From JAISGQ01 sp964500965 (GTDB lineage: Bacteria; Bacillota; Clostridia; Oscillospirales; Acutalibacteraceae): 59,215 bases of DNA. Numbering within the stretch: the first letter of the stretch is position 1; every line of letters begins with the position of its first letter. Position numbers and translations under genes: made by a program. The notes under the pieces are model-generated. The model did no database searches and was not told where the DNA came from. It saw nothing but the letters and a program-made list of their open reading frames with translations. The stretch spans positions 1 through 59,215 of the forward strand of contig CAZCQZ010000008.1 of NCBI GenBank assembly GCA_964500965.1, given 5' to 3'. Positions 43,191-49,818 of this stretch are shown here, one piece after another.

Positions 43191-43327
43191 GTAATTATCC
43201 CCTCCGCATTGTCCGCTGTTGTCCACTCCGTTTTGTCCAAAACTGGCGGCGGAGAGCAGCACTAAAATTGAATAAAAACCAGAAACACACTCTGATTGGA
43301 ATGAACCCAGCCGGAGTGTGTTTTTCT
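43191..43327 (+). repeat. Structured interspersed repeat, copy A
   Basis: One of three related ~130-138-bp units (also 45183-45320 and 47231-47356). It starts GTAATTATCCCCTCCGC, has a stem CTCCGC/GCGGAG (43202-43207 and 43249-43254) enclosing GTTTTG/CAAAAC, then an AT-rich spacer and a terminator hairpin ACACACTC/GAGTGTGT (43285-43292 and 43314-43321) with T5. It lies 10 bases after pcrA and can terminate it. Confidence 0.9.
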
Positions 43328-43334
43328 ATATTTG

Positions 43335-43598
43335 AAAACTTGGGGACAAGAATTAGGAAAAGTCGAGTTTGAATGGGCAGAGAATAGCATAATTCGGACT
43401 GAGGCGATGGATGCGGGAGCTTACGCAAAGCAATAAGTAATAGAATCCTCCGTTCTTAATGAAAATAATCACCATATTCTATATACAATTTTCGTGAGTG
43501 ATTTTTCAACTCCGCGTAGCTTATAATTATCAGAAAGAACGGCTCAGGTGAGTGATAAAACCGCTACAGCAGTACATTCTGCAAGCGAAAAAGAAAGG
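43335..43598. other. Intergenic, no gene recognised
   Basis: Between copy A and the stop of the minus-strand gene; AT-rich. A short match to the sequence preceding copy B is visible (GTCG-GTTTGAATGG near 43364 and 45072). I see no gene or terminator for the minus-strand gene here. Confidence 0.4.
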
Positions 43599-44807
43599 CT
43601 AATTTTGTTCGTTTTTAGCGAGCCAACGTAATCTGCCGGCTTCGTAAAGAAGTGCTATACGAACGTCGGGAACTTCATAACAGTCATTGAACAGTACGTA
43701 TGGTTCATTGGTGTTTGGGTTACCCCAAACATATTTTGTGTAATTATCTTGTTTGTGTTTTAATACCGCAAGGTTTAGATAACATTTTTCAGTATCGAAT
43801 ACCGTATGTGCAATGACGGTTCCTTCTCTTTTAAGAGCTCCTATGCATTGTGAGTGATACCCATTTGTAACAACAGCAAAATCTAAATCGGCATAGTAAG
43901 TCATTTCGTGGTTGTTGCTTTGATATACGAAGCCTCTTTGGGTAATTGCTTTCACACTATCGCGAATTTTCTTTTCCTCGCATGGTCTTGAAATAACAAT
44001 CGTCTTTGCCAAATCAACTTCATGGGCAAACTCATACGAAGCGTTAAAATTATAGGTGTTTCCGTGGATATCAGTACAAGAAGATGGGATGAACGCACTT
44101 GAAAGAAATTCAGGTTGCTGTTCATTTTCCGGCGCAAAAATTATTCTTGTAAAAGCCTCACTTTGTAAGTCTGTAAGCAGAGCCTTTATTACATAAGTAA
44201 GATAAGCTGCTTTATCAGAAGTATCTAATTTTAAATTGTGAATGTTATTCCAAAGGAATCTCACGCATTCGTCATTGTGGTGAGAAAATTTAGGTGAAAT
44301 ATTTTCGTTCTTTTGTGGGCACTTTAAGATATTGTCAAATAAACTCATTGTTTTACACAGTTCCTTTATGGTTCGTTCTGAACCGCCTAAGATACCGTTA
44401 TTATAATATTGTAAAACACGGTTGGCAATATCAAAAAGGTTTGATATGATACAAAAGTTGTATGATGATTCATGGTGTGTAGTTTCAGCAATGAAGTGGA
44501 TGCAATTGCATATTTCATGAACAATGTTACTTGCGGCTTCCGAATTGCTGTTTTTAGAATACCAGCTACAAGGGGCTACGACATCGCAATGAGAATCATA
44601 CCAATTTTGATTGACAATGTGCAATGATGTGGTGGCTTCCGAAATTCGATACAGCCGGTCGAGTAAGATGTGAATTTTAAGAATGGACTTAATGTAATTA
44701 AATCTTTCAGATAAACAAAATAGTGATTTTTTCTTATTAAGTATGTGTTTTTTTAACTCAGAAACTAAAATCTCAAAAATAGGCTGACCATCTATTCGGT
44801 GATTCAT
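43599..44807 (-). CDS. Accessory protein of unknown function, possibly DUF6710-like
   Basis: A 402-residue soluble protein, visibly more AT-rich than its neighbours, with more Asn, His and Tyr. The N-terminal half is helical (HILNKKKSLFCLSERFNYIKSILKI; HEICNCIHFIAETTHHES); the C-terminal half has beta-rich elements YYADLDFAVVTNGYHSQCIGALKREG and VWGNPNTNEPYVLFND. It may belong to DUF6710, recalled from memory and unchecked. No catalytic motif is convincing. It has its own ribosome site (GGAGGAG) and promoter, is transcribed against the surrounding plus-strand genes, and sits between repeat copies A and B next to an IS remnant, which suggests lateral acquisition. Defence function is a possibility only by context. 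Confidence 0.75.
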   Translation of the reverse strand: MNHRIDGQPIFEILVSELKKHILNKKKSLFCLSERFNYIKSILKIHILLDRLYRISEATTSLHIVNQNWYDSHCDVVAPCSWYSKNSNSEAASNIVHEICNCIHFIAETTHHESSYNFCIISNLFDIANRVLQYYNNGILGGSERTIKELCKTMSLFDNILKCPQKNENISPKFSHHNDECVRFLWNNIHNLKLDTSDKAAYLTYVIKALLTDLQSEAFTRIIFAPENEQQPEFLSSAFIPSSCTDIHGNTYNFNASYEFAHEVDLAKTIVISRPCEEKKIRDSVKAITQRGFVYQSNNHEMTYYADLDFAVVTNGYHSQCIGALKREGTVIAHTVFDTEKCYLNLAVLKHKQDNYTKYVWGNPNTNEPYVLFNDCYEVPDVRIALLYEAGRLRWLAKNEQN

Positions 44808-44860
44808 GATATGTGCACTCCTCCGGATATTTATTGCGTTTTAAAATCCGCCTCACCTTA

Positions 44861-44888
44861 TATATAATTTTAGCCCTCAATTTTTCAA
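44861..44888 (-). promoter_or_regulatory. Candidate promoter of the accessory gene
   Basis: Minus-strand TTGAAA (44888-44883), 16-base spacer, TATATA (44866-44861), about 55 bases upstream of the start codon. Confidence 0.55.
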
Positions 44889-44899
44889 CTCTTTGGCAA

Positions 44900-45182
44900 A
44901 AGAAAAATCCCCGCCTGCGAGGGTAAGGACAGTGTACTTATCCGAATATTCTTTTTTAGTAGCACAATTCAGCCAACGGAGATGAAGCGTTGTTTCCAAA
45001 TTGGAAATTCCATTCAAACAGGACTTATTCACCGGTGAAAACCTGATTTGGCTCAATTATATAAGAAGAGGGAGTCGGGTTTGAATGGTGTCTGCGGTAT
45101 GAAAATTGATGAAAAATGGACGTTGCGAAACGGATTTTTTGGGGCGATTTTGGACAAAATGGGGCGGATTGTAACATTTTTT
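44900..45182. other. Intergenic, no confident gene
   Basis: Short frames exist on both strands but run into copy B and have no convincing ribosome sites. The stretch just before copy B has a G-rich plus strand (GGGGCG, GGGGCGG) and may be the 5' part of a longer form of the repeat. Confidence 0.4.
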
Positions 45183-45320
45183 GTAATTATCCCCTCCGCG
45201 TTGTCCACTGTTGTCCGTTCCGTTTTGTCCAAAACTGACAGCGGAGAGCAGCAATAAAATTGAACAAAGACAAGAAACACACTCTGATTGGAATGAACCC
45301 AGCCGGAGTGTGTTTTTTCT
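45183..45320 (+). repeat. Structured interspersed repeat, copy B
   Basis: Same unit as copy A with about 90 percent identity by eye, including two TTGTCC-(A/G)CTG-type subunits, the CTCCGC/GCGGAG stem and the ACACACTC/GAGTGTGT terminator hairpin with T6. Its right end is about 12 bases from the first recognisable codon of the IS3 transposase remnant. Confidence 0.9.
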
Positions 45321-45331
45321 ATATTAGAAAG

Positions 45332-45529
45332 TTTTTTGCCACCTTGAAAAAGGAAAAGATTTATCGAATTTCGGCACACAAACTAACGCGAGAACAGGTA
45401 AAAAGCATCATTTTCAGATACATATTTGTTTATTACAATCGAATACGCATTTCTCTTGTTAACCCCGGAGGAATGCCACCGGTCACATATCGCGAATGGG
45501 CGAAAGCGCACGCGCCGGTTGCCGCCTGA
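45332..45529 (+). pseudogene. IS3-family transposase C-terminal remnant
   Basis: About 65 codons with the end of an IS3/IS150-type OrfB integrase: FFATLKKEKIYRISAHKLT, EQVKSIIFRYIFVYYNRIR and NPGGMPPVTYREW. The catalytic DDE region and everything upstream are gone; the frame is fused to copy B sequence. The natural stop is retained. This is a decayed fragment and not a working transposase. Confidence 0.8.
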
Positions 45530-45544
45530 CGGCGGCGCCGCGCC

Positions 45545-45595
45545 GCATCTGAATTTCCTCCCTTTCGCTATGCTTCACTTCGGAAATTCAGATGC
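45545..45595. repeat. 14-bp perfect inverted repeat within the IS remnant
   Basis: GCATCTGAATTTCC (45545-45558) pairs exactly with 45582-45595 around a 23-base loop. It is preceded by a GC-rich GCCGCC/GGCGGC hairpin. Confidence 0.75.
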
Positions 45596-45747
45596 GTTTA
45601 CCGTCGCTTATCATTATTTAGGGGATTTTCAACTGCACTTTTCTTGACAATTCCACTTTTCTCTGTCACATTTCTGATATTTTACCACATATTTGCCCTT
45701 TGCACTACAAACTGATTGTGAATTTGTCAAAAAGTGAAATTTCTGTA

Positions 45748-45776
45748 TTGACATACTGTGTGGTATACAGTATAAT
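45748..45776 (+). promoter_or_regulatory. Consensus promoter with PadR-type operator
   Basis: TTGACA (45748-45753), 17 bases, TATAAT (45771-45776): both hexamers are perfect. A near-perfect 21-bp palindrome with arms ATACTGT and ATACAGTAT (45753-45773) fills the spacer, so a bound repressor would block RNA polymerase. AAAGGAGG and the padR start follow. Confidence 0.88.
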
Positions 45777-45808
45777 GCATATGACGATAACATTAAAGGA
45801 GGTATATC

Positions 45809-46153
45809 GTGAACACGGACGAAATAGTATCGGGACTGATACTTGAACTGCGCAGAGGTACGCTGATTTTGCTGGTTTTAAGCCGTTTGGAGCACCCGGC
45901 ATACGGCTACAGTCTTGTCAGTGAGCTTGAAAAAGGGGGCGTGCCTGTGGAGGCAAACACTCTTTATCCCCTTATGCGGCGGCTTGAAAGTCAGGGACTT
46001 TTGAAAAGCGAATGGGAAACCGGCGGCAGTAAGCCCAGAAAGTATTATGTCCTTACCGATGAGGGAAAAGAAGTATCGGAGAGAATGAAAAAGCACTGGA
46101 AAGCTTTCAGTGCAAGTGTGACCAACATATTGGAGGGCAATGAAAATGAGTAA
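45809..46153 (+). CDS. PadR-family transcriptional regulator
   Basis: A 114-residue winged-helix repressor. The body LRRGTLILLVLSRLEHPAYGYSLVSELEKGGVPVEANTLYPLMRRLESQGLL with RKYYVLTDEGKE is the standard PadR fold; the C-terminal helix (WKAFSASVTNIL) would mediate dimerisation. GTG start at 45809 behind AAAGGAGG. It overlaps the HAAS gene by 8 bases, the usual padR-HAAS pair, and likely represses its own promoter. Confidence 0.93.
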   Translation: MNTDEIVSGLILELRRGTLILLVLSRLEHPAYGYSLVSELEKGGVPVEANTLYPLMRRLESQGLLKSEWETGGSKPRKYYVLTDEGKEVSERMKKHWKAFSASVTNILEGNENE

Positions 46154-47138
46154 TAACGAGCTGATAAAGAGATATGTGTATGCAGTTACCGAGCTTCTCC
46201 CGAAAAAGTGCCGTGAGGACGTTGAAAAGGAGCTTACGGCAAATATTGACGAAATGCTTGAAGCCCGATGCGGTGAAATAACCCCCACAGAACAGAACGT
46301 GCGCGTTGTTCTGGCTGAGCTTGGCACGCCGGAGGAGCTTGCACAAAAGTACGATACCGATTCTGTCGGACATCTCATCGGCGGCATTTACTACATGAAA
46401 TACAAAAAAGTAATGAAATACGCGCTCTTGGCTACAGCAATCGGCATGGCTCTTGCCGCCGCAGTGGGTATCGCCTTTGAAAACGGCGGCAAAAGTATTT
46501 TTGAGGGAATAGGAGCGTGGCTCGGCAGGATTTTCGGCAGCGTACTGTGTGCTTTTGCGGTTGTCACCATTGTATTTGCGATACTGGAGCGCAAAAAAGT
46601 ATCGTTGAGCGGCACATCTGTTGACGCTCTGCCCAAAGTTCCCGAAAAGAAAGACAAAATCAGCACGGCTGACTGCGTTGTTGAGATAATTCTGACTGTG
46701 TTTTGCACTGTCCTTGTGCTTTGGTTTGGTGGGCATATTATAGTAGGGTACATCGGCGACACCACCTATTCCGAAGTAATTGCGCTGTTTAATACGGAAG
46801 CGGTGCGTGGGGTATGGGCACTGCCGGTGCTGTGGGCGCTGGCAACCGTTGTCCGCGAAACGGTAAAGCTTGTGGCAGGCAGATATAATCTCGCGGTGAT
46901 GATTACAACGATTGCCGCAAGTGTGGTTATTCTCATAAGCTCGGCGATGTTCCTGCTGAGCAGTGGCGTGTTTAATACGGAGGGTCTTACCGAAATGGCA
47001 CGTTCATTACCTGCCGACAGCCACGAGGTTATAGTGCCGATTTTTGAAAACATCGGCACGGTCATCTTCCTCTGTGTCGTATTTGGCAATCTGTCCGAGG
47101 TCATAAAAAGCACTGTCCGCGCATTGAAAAACAGATAA
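46146..47138 (+). CDS. HAAS-domain (DUF1700-like) membrane protein
   Basis: A 330-residue protein with an N-terminal HAAS helical domain (residues about 1-80: LIKRYVYAVTELLPKKCREDVEKELTANIDEML, then VRVVLAELGTPEELAQKY) and about six to seven TM helices (about 92-112, 120-150, 182-205, 222-245, 252-275, 305-320). Such proteins pair with PadR regulators and are thought to sense or respond to membrane state. The ATG at 46146 gives a seven-base spacer from GGAGGG; the ATG six bases upstream is too close. Not essential to the surrounding core genes; lies in the accessory stretch. Confidence 0.85.
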   Translation: MSNNELIKRYVYAVTELLPKKCREDVEKELTANIDEMLEARCGEITPTEQNVRVVLAELGTPEELAQKYDTDSVGHLIGGIYYMKYKKVMKYALLATAIGMALAAAVGIAFENGGKSIFEGIGAWLGRIFGSVLCAFAVVTIVFAILERKKVSLSGTSVDALPKVPEKKDKISTADCVVEIILTVFCTVLVLWFGGHIIVGYIGDTTYSEVIALFNTEAVRGVWALPVLWALATVVRETVKLVAGRYNLAVMITTIAASVVILISSAMFLLSSGVFNTEGLTEMARSLPADSHEVIVPIFENIGTVIFLCVVFGNLSEVIKSTVRALKNR

Positions 47139-47230
47139 GATACGCGGAGTCCTCGGACTTTGACCGCAGAGCTTTGTATAAAATACTACAGCCTGCTGCC
47201 TGCTTTTCCGTTAAGAACAGTAGTTTTCGT

Positions 47231-47356
47231 GTAATTATCCCCTCCGCGTTGTCCACTCCGTTTTGTCCAAAACTGACGGCGGAGAGCAGCACTAAAATTG
47301 AATAAAAACAAGAAACACACTCTGATTGGAAAAAATCCGGTCAGGGTGTATTTTTT
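47231..47356 (+). repeat. Structured interspersed repeat, copy C
   Basis: Same unit with one TTGTCC subunit fewer (10 bases shorter in the 5' part). The 3' hairpin has diverged but still pairs: CTGA/TCAG and GGA/TCC arms around an A-rich loop (47311-47350 region), extended by ACACT/GGTGT, then T6. It lies about 90 bases after the HAAS gene. The rest of 47139-47486 holds only this repeat and the dpaA promoter region. Confidence 0.85.
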
Positions 47357-47407
47357 CAAAACAAATTAAATACTGCCATATTAAATTTTCTCCGCCTCGG
47401 ATTTCAC

Positions 47408-47434
47408 ACCGTTTACGGCAAATATCATAATATA
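47408..47434 (+). promoter_or_regulatory. Candidate sigma-K promoter of dpaAB
   Basis: AC (47408-47409), 16 bases, CATAATATA (47426-47434), which matches the CATAnnnTA -10 element of mother-cell sigma-K. The spoVF operon is sigma-K-dependent in B. subtilis. Confidence 0.5.
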
Positions 47435-47486
47435 TAGCAAGGCGAATATTTTCGCTGTGTTAACAAATCTGATTGGGGAAATTACA

Positions 47487-48338
47487 ATGAAACGTACCTC
47501 TTTTGCTATTTTGGGCGGTGACGCCCGGTTTATTACTCTTACCAAGCTTCTTTCCGCCGACGGTCATGCGGTTTTTCCAGCAGGTCACGGCGAAGAATTT
47601 TCCGCCGTTGAGGGTGCTCGTGCAGCCAACGCGATTATCCTCCCTCTGCCCTGCTCCGTTGACGGCAAAAACATCAATGCTCCTCTTGCAAAGGCTCCTC
47701 TGCCTTTTGACGATGCTCTCGCCGAGGCAATCGGTGAAAAGCCGATTTTCGCAGGTATGTTTGCAAGACTTGATATTGCGAAAAGCAGAAGCTTCAATGT
47801 GTTTGATTACGGAAAAAGGGAGGATTTTCTGCTTCTTAACGCGCAGTCCACCGCCGAGGGTTCTTTGGCTATGCTTATTGAGCTGTCCCCCTACTCTGTA
47901 TTCACAATGAAAGGTCTTGTCACCGGCTTTGGGCGCATAGGCTCTGCTGCAACAAAACTGCTTCTTTCCTGCGGTGCTAAGGTTTCGGTTGCTGCACGAA
48001 ATTCCGCTCAGCTTGCACTGGCACAGTGCCACGGTGCAGACGCAGTAAGGATTTCGGACATCTGCCGATATTCGGCGGATTATGATTTTATCATCAACAC
48101 TGTTCCTCACCCGATTATCGGGGCTGATTTTATCAGTGGCATGAAAGACGATGCAGTTATAATCGACCTCGCATCGGGTGATGGAGGTGTTGATTTCAAG
48201 TCTGCATCAGGCAGGCACATAAACGCCATTCACGCGCTGTCACTGCCGGGCAGGTTTTCTCCCCACGGCGCTGCACTGGATATTAAAAATACGATATACT
48301 CAATCCTTAGGGAGGTAGAGGAAATTGATAAATACTAA
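47487..48338 (+). CDS. dpaA: Dipicolinate synthase subunit A
   Basis: A 283-residue NAD(P)-dependent subunit that, with DpaB, oxidises a dihydrodipicolinate-pathway intermediate to dipicolinic acid, the Ca2+ chelate of the spore core. The N-terminal AILGGDARFITLTKLL is a DpaA hallmark; the dinucleotide-binding motif is VTGFGRIGSAAT (about residue 150), followed by YDFIINTVPHPIIG. The ATG at 47487 has GGGGA upstream and starts the conserved region; a longer frame begins inside the promoter. It overlaps dpaB by 14 bases. Confidence 0.94.
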   Translation: MKRTSFAILGGDARFITLTKLLSADGHAVFPAGHGEEFSAVEGARAANAIILPLPCSVDGKNINAPLAKAPLPFDDALAEAIGEKPIFAGMFARLDIAKSRSFNVFDYGKREDFLLLNAQSTAEGSLAMLIELSPYSVFTMKGLVTGFGRIGSAATKLLLSCGAKVSVAARNSAQLALAQCHGADAVRISDICRYSADYDFIINTVPHPIIGADFISGMKDDAVIIDLASGDGGVDFKSASGRHINAIHALSLPGRFSPHGAALDIKNTIYSILREVEEIDKY

Positions 48339-48897
48339 AGTAGGATTCGCTCTCTGCGGCTCGTTCTGCACCTTTTCGCAGGTAATTCCGCAACTTGAAT
48401 CTCTGGTAAAAAACGGCGCAACGGTAACACCAATCATGTCTCAGATTGCCTACAGCACCGATACACGTTTCGGCAAGGCTGCCGATTTCGTCGCACACAT
48501 TGAGGACGTCTGTGGCAGTAAGGTCATTCATACCATTGCTGCGGCTGAGCCGATAGGTCCTAAAAAGCTGCTTGATATTCTTCTCATTGCGCCCTGCACC
48601 GGCAATACAATGACCAAGCTTGCACTGGGTATCAGCGATTCTCCCGTAACTCTTGCGGCAAAGGCACATCTGAGAAACGGCAGACCTATTGTTATTGCCC
48701 CTGCAACAAACGATGCGCTCGGTGCTTCCGCCAAAAACATCGGTCTGCTGATGAACACCAAAAACATCTATTTTGTTCCCATGCGCGAAGATGACCCCCT
48801 CGGCAAGCCCCGTTCTCTTGTGGCTGATTTCTCGAAAATTCCCGAAGCTCTTGCATCTGCACTGCTTGAAGTTCAGCTTCAGCCTGTTTTATTCTGA
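48325..48897 (+). CDS. dpaB: Dipicolinate synthase subunit B
   Basis: A 190-residue flavoprotein-family subunit of dipicolinate synthase. It opens with VGFALCGSFCTFSQVIPQLE and has APCTGNTMTKLALGISDSPVTLAAKAHLRNGRPIVIAPATNDALG, the flavin-type signature used in DpaB. Translation most likely starts at a TTG (48325), nine bases after GGAGG and inside the dpaA coding region; there is no in-frame ATG early in the gene. The TTG start with tight overlap suggests coupled, stoichiometric synthesis. Confidence 0.94.
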   Translation: MINTKVGFALCGSFCTFSQVIPQLESLVKNGATVTPIMSQIAYSTDTRFGKAADFVAHIEDVCGSKVIHTIAAAEPIGPKKLLDILLIAPCTGNTMTKLALGISDSPVTLAAKAHLRNGRPIVIAPATNDALGASAKNIGLLMNTKNIYFVPMREDDPLGKPRSLVADFSKIPEALASALLEVQLQPVLF

Positions 48898-48978
48898 GTT
48901 TTTGCATTTTTGTCTTGATTTGCTCTGCTCTCTGCTATAAAATTATGTTATAAACTCAGTAAAGGAGCTTGCTCTAAT

Positions 48979-49536
48979 ATGGATGACAGAGCACTTACCG
49001 CCGGTATTTCCCATGACGGGCTTCGCAGCAGACGCGAAATCAAAATACTTATCTGCTACATCGTCAACAGCTTTGATGAGCCTTTGAGCCGAAAAGACCT
49101 TGTCAATATTATACAGCGTGAAGACCTGGCGAATTACTTTGAAACCTGTGATGCGATAGAATCACTCGTCAACAAGGATAATCTTAACGAAGACCCCGAA
49201 ACCGGTACACTGACAGTTACCGATACCGGTCGTGAAATCGCCTGTTCTCTTTACAAATCACTTCCCTTTACAGTGCGTGAAAAGGCTTTGGCTGTAGGCT
49301 TGCAGATAGTTTCAAGAAAAAAGCACGAGCGCGAGAACAGCGTTGAGGTCATTCCCAACGGCAACGGCTATCTTGTTAAGTGCTCGGTTCTTGACGGCGA
49401 AACCGTAATGATGAGCACTTCATTGTATGTACCCGGTGAGGAATATGTAAATCTCGTCCGGGAAAGGTTTTTAAACGACCCCGAAAGTCTTTACCGCCTT
49501 GTTCTCATGCAACTTACGGACGTTGAGCCGATATGA
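48979..49536 (+). CDS. DUF4364 family protein
   Basis: A 185-residue soluble protein of the clostridial DUF4364 family. An N-terminal winged-helix-like region (IKILICYIVNSFDEPLSRKDLVNIIQ, then DAIESLVNKDNL and LTVTDTGREIA) suggests DNA binding, followed by a C-terminal beta-rich domain (EVIPNGNGYLVKCSVLDGET, YVPGEEYVNLVRERFL). AAAGGAGC precedes the ATG. Separated from dpaB by about 80 bases and probably independent. Regulatory role is inferred from the fold only. Confidence 0.83.
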   Translation: MDDRALTAGISHDGLRSRREIKILICYIVNSFDEPLSRKDLVNIIQREDLANYFETCDAIESLVNKDNLNEDPETGTLTVTDTGREIACSLYKSLPFTVREKALAVGLQIVSRKKHERENSVEVIPNGNGYLVKCSVLDGETVMMSTSLYVPGEEYVNLVRERFLNDPESLYRLVLMQLTDVEPI

Positions 49537-49591
49537 TTTTTATGAATAATGCCGCTTCCAATCGGCAATAATACTATCGTCAGAACAGGTG

Positions 49592-49711
49592 TTATCGGAT
49601 ATTTCACGATAAACGGCGTTTGCACTGTTCGCGACAAAACACTCACTTGCACAAAATCGGTGAGTGTAAAACAGAAAATCCGACCTGTGATTACAATCAC
49701 AGGTCGGATTT
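49592..49711. ncRNA. Three consecutive stem-loops, possible structured RNA or repeat
   Basis: Stem-loop 1: TTATCG/CGATAA (49592-49612). Stem-loop 2: ACACTCAC/GTGAGTGT (49639-49667). Stem-loop 3: a perfect 15-bp stem with a 6-base loop (49676-49711), flanked by T on both sides. It could simply be the bidirectional terminator for DUF4364 and the converging topoisomerase gene, with extra structure. Strand cannot be decided. Confidence 0.4.
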
Positions 49712-49713
49712 TC
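49676..49713. terminator. Terminator between DUF4364 and topoisomerase genes
   Basis: AAATCCGACCTGTGA (49676-49690) pairs exactly with 49697-49711. The stem ends in AAA/TTT, with TTTTC following on the plus strand and TTTTCTGTTTT on the minus strand, so it may work both ways. Confidence 0.75.
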
Positions 49714-49767
49714 ACATTTATACGTACTGTTTGGCAAAAAGCTTTAAAGTAAAAAACAAAGCGTACA

Positions 49768-49806
49768 AAGTCATGGACAAATCAGAACATTTATATCTGA
49801 ATATTT
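49768..49806 (+). repeat. 39-bp dispersed repeat, copy 2
   Basis: Matches 24191-24229 at 33 of 39 positions. It lies just beyond the 3' end of the topoisomerase A gene. Confidence 0.65.
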
Positions 49807-49818
49807 TGATAAAATTTA

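Larger units (their letters stand above)
45332..45655 (+). mobile_element. Decayed insertion sequence (IS3 family), right part
   Basis: Includes the transposase 3' end, a GC-rich hairpin region and a possible right end near TTGACAATTCCA (45644-45655). The left end is missing, apparently replaced by copy B, so no matching terminal inverted repeat can be shown. Boundaries are approximate. Confidence 0.5.

Noticed and set aside
45048..45379. Short frames on both strands across repeat copy B (and similar minus-strand frames across copies A and C)
   Set aside because: They exist because the repeat lacks stops in some frames; boundaries differ between copies and no ribosome sites are present. They do help to show the repeat is shared.
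46107..46765. Minus-strand frames over the HAAS gene
   Set aside because: They are antisense shadows of a gene with a clear family and operon position.
43191..47356. CRISPR array
   Set aside because: Three ~130-bp copies 2 kb apart with genes between them do not fit short repeats with regular spacers, and no cas genes are visible.
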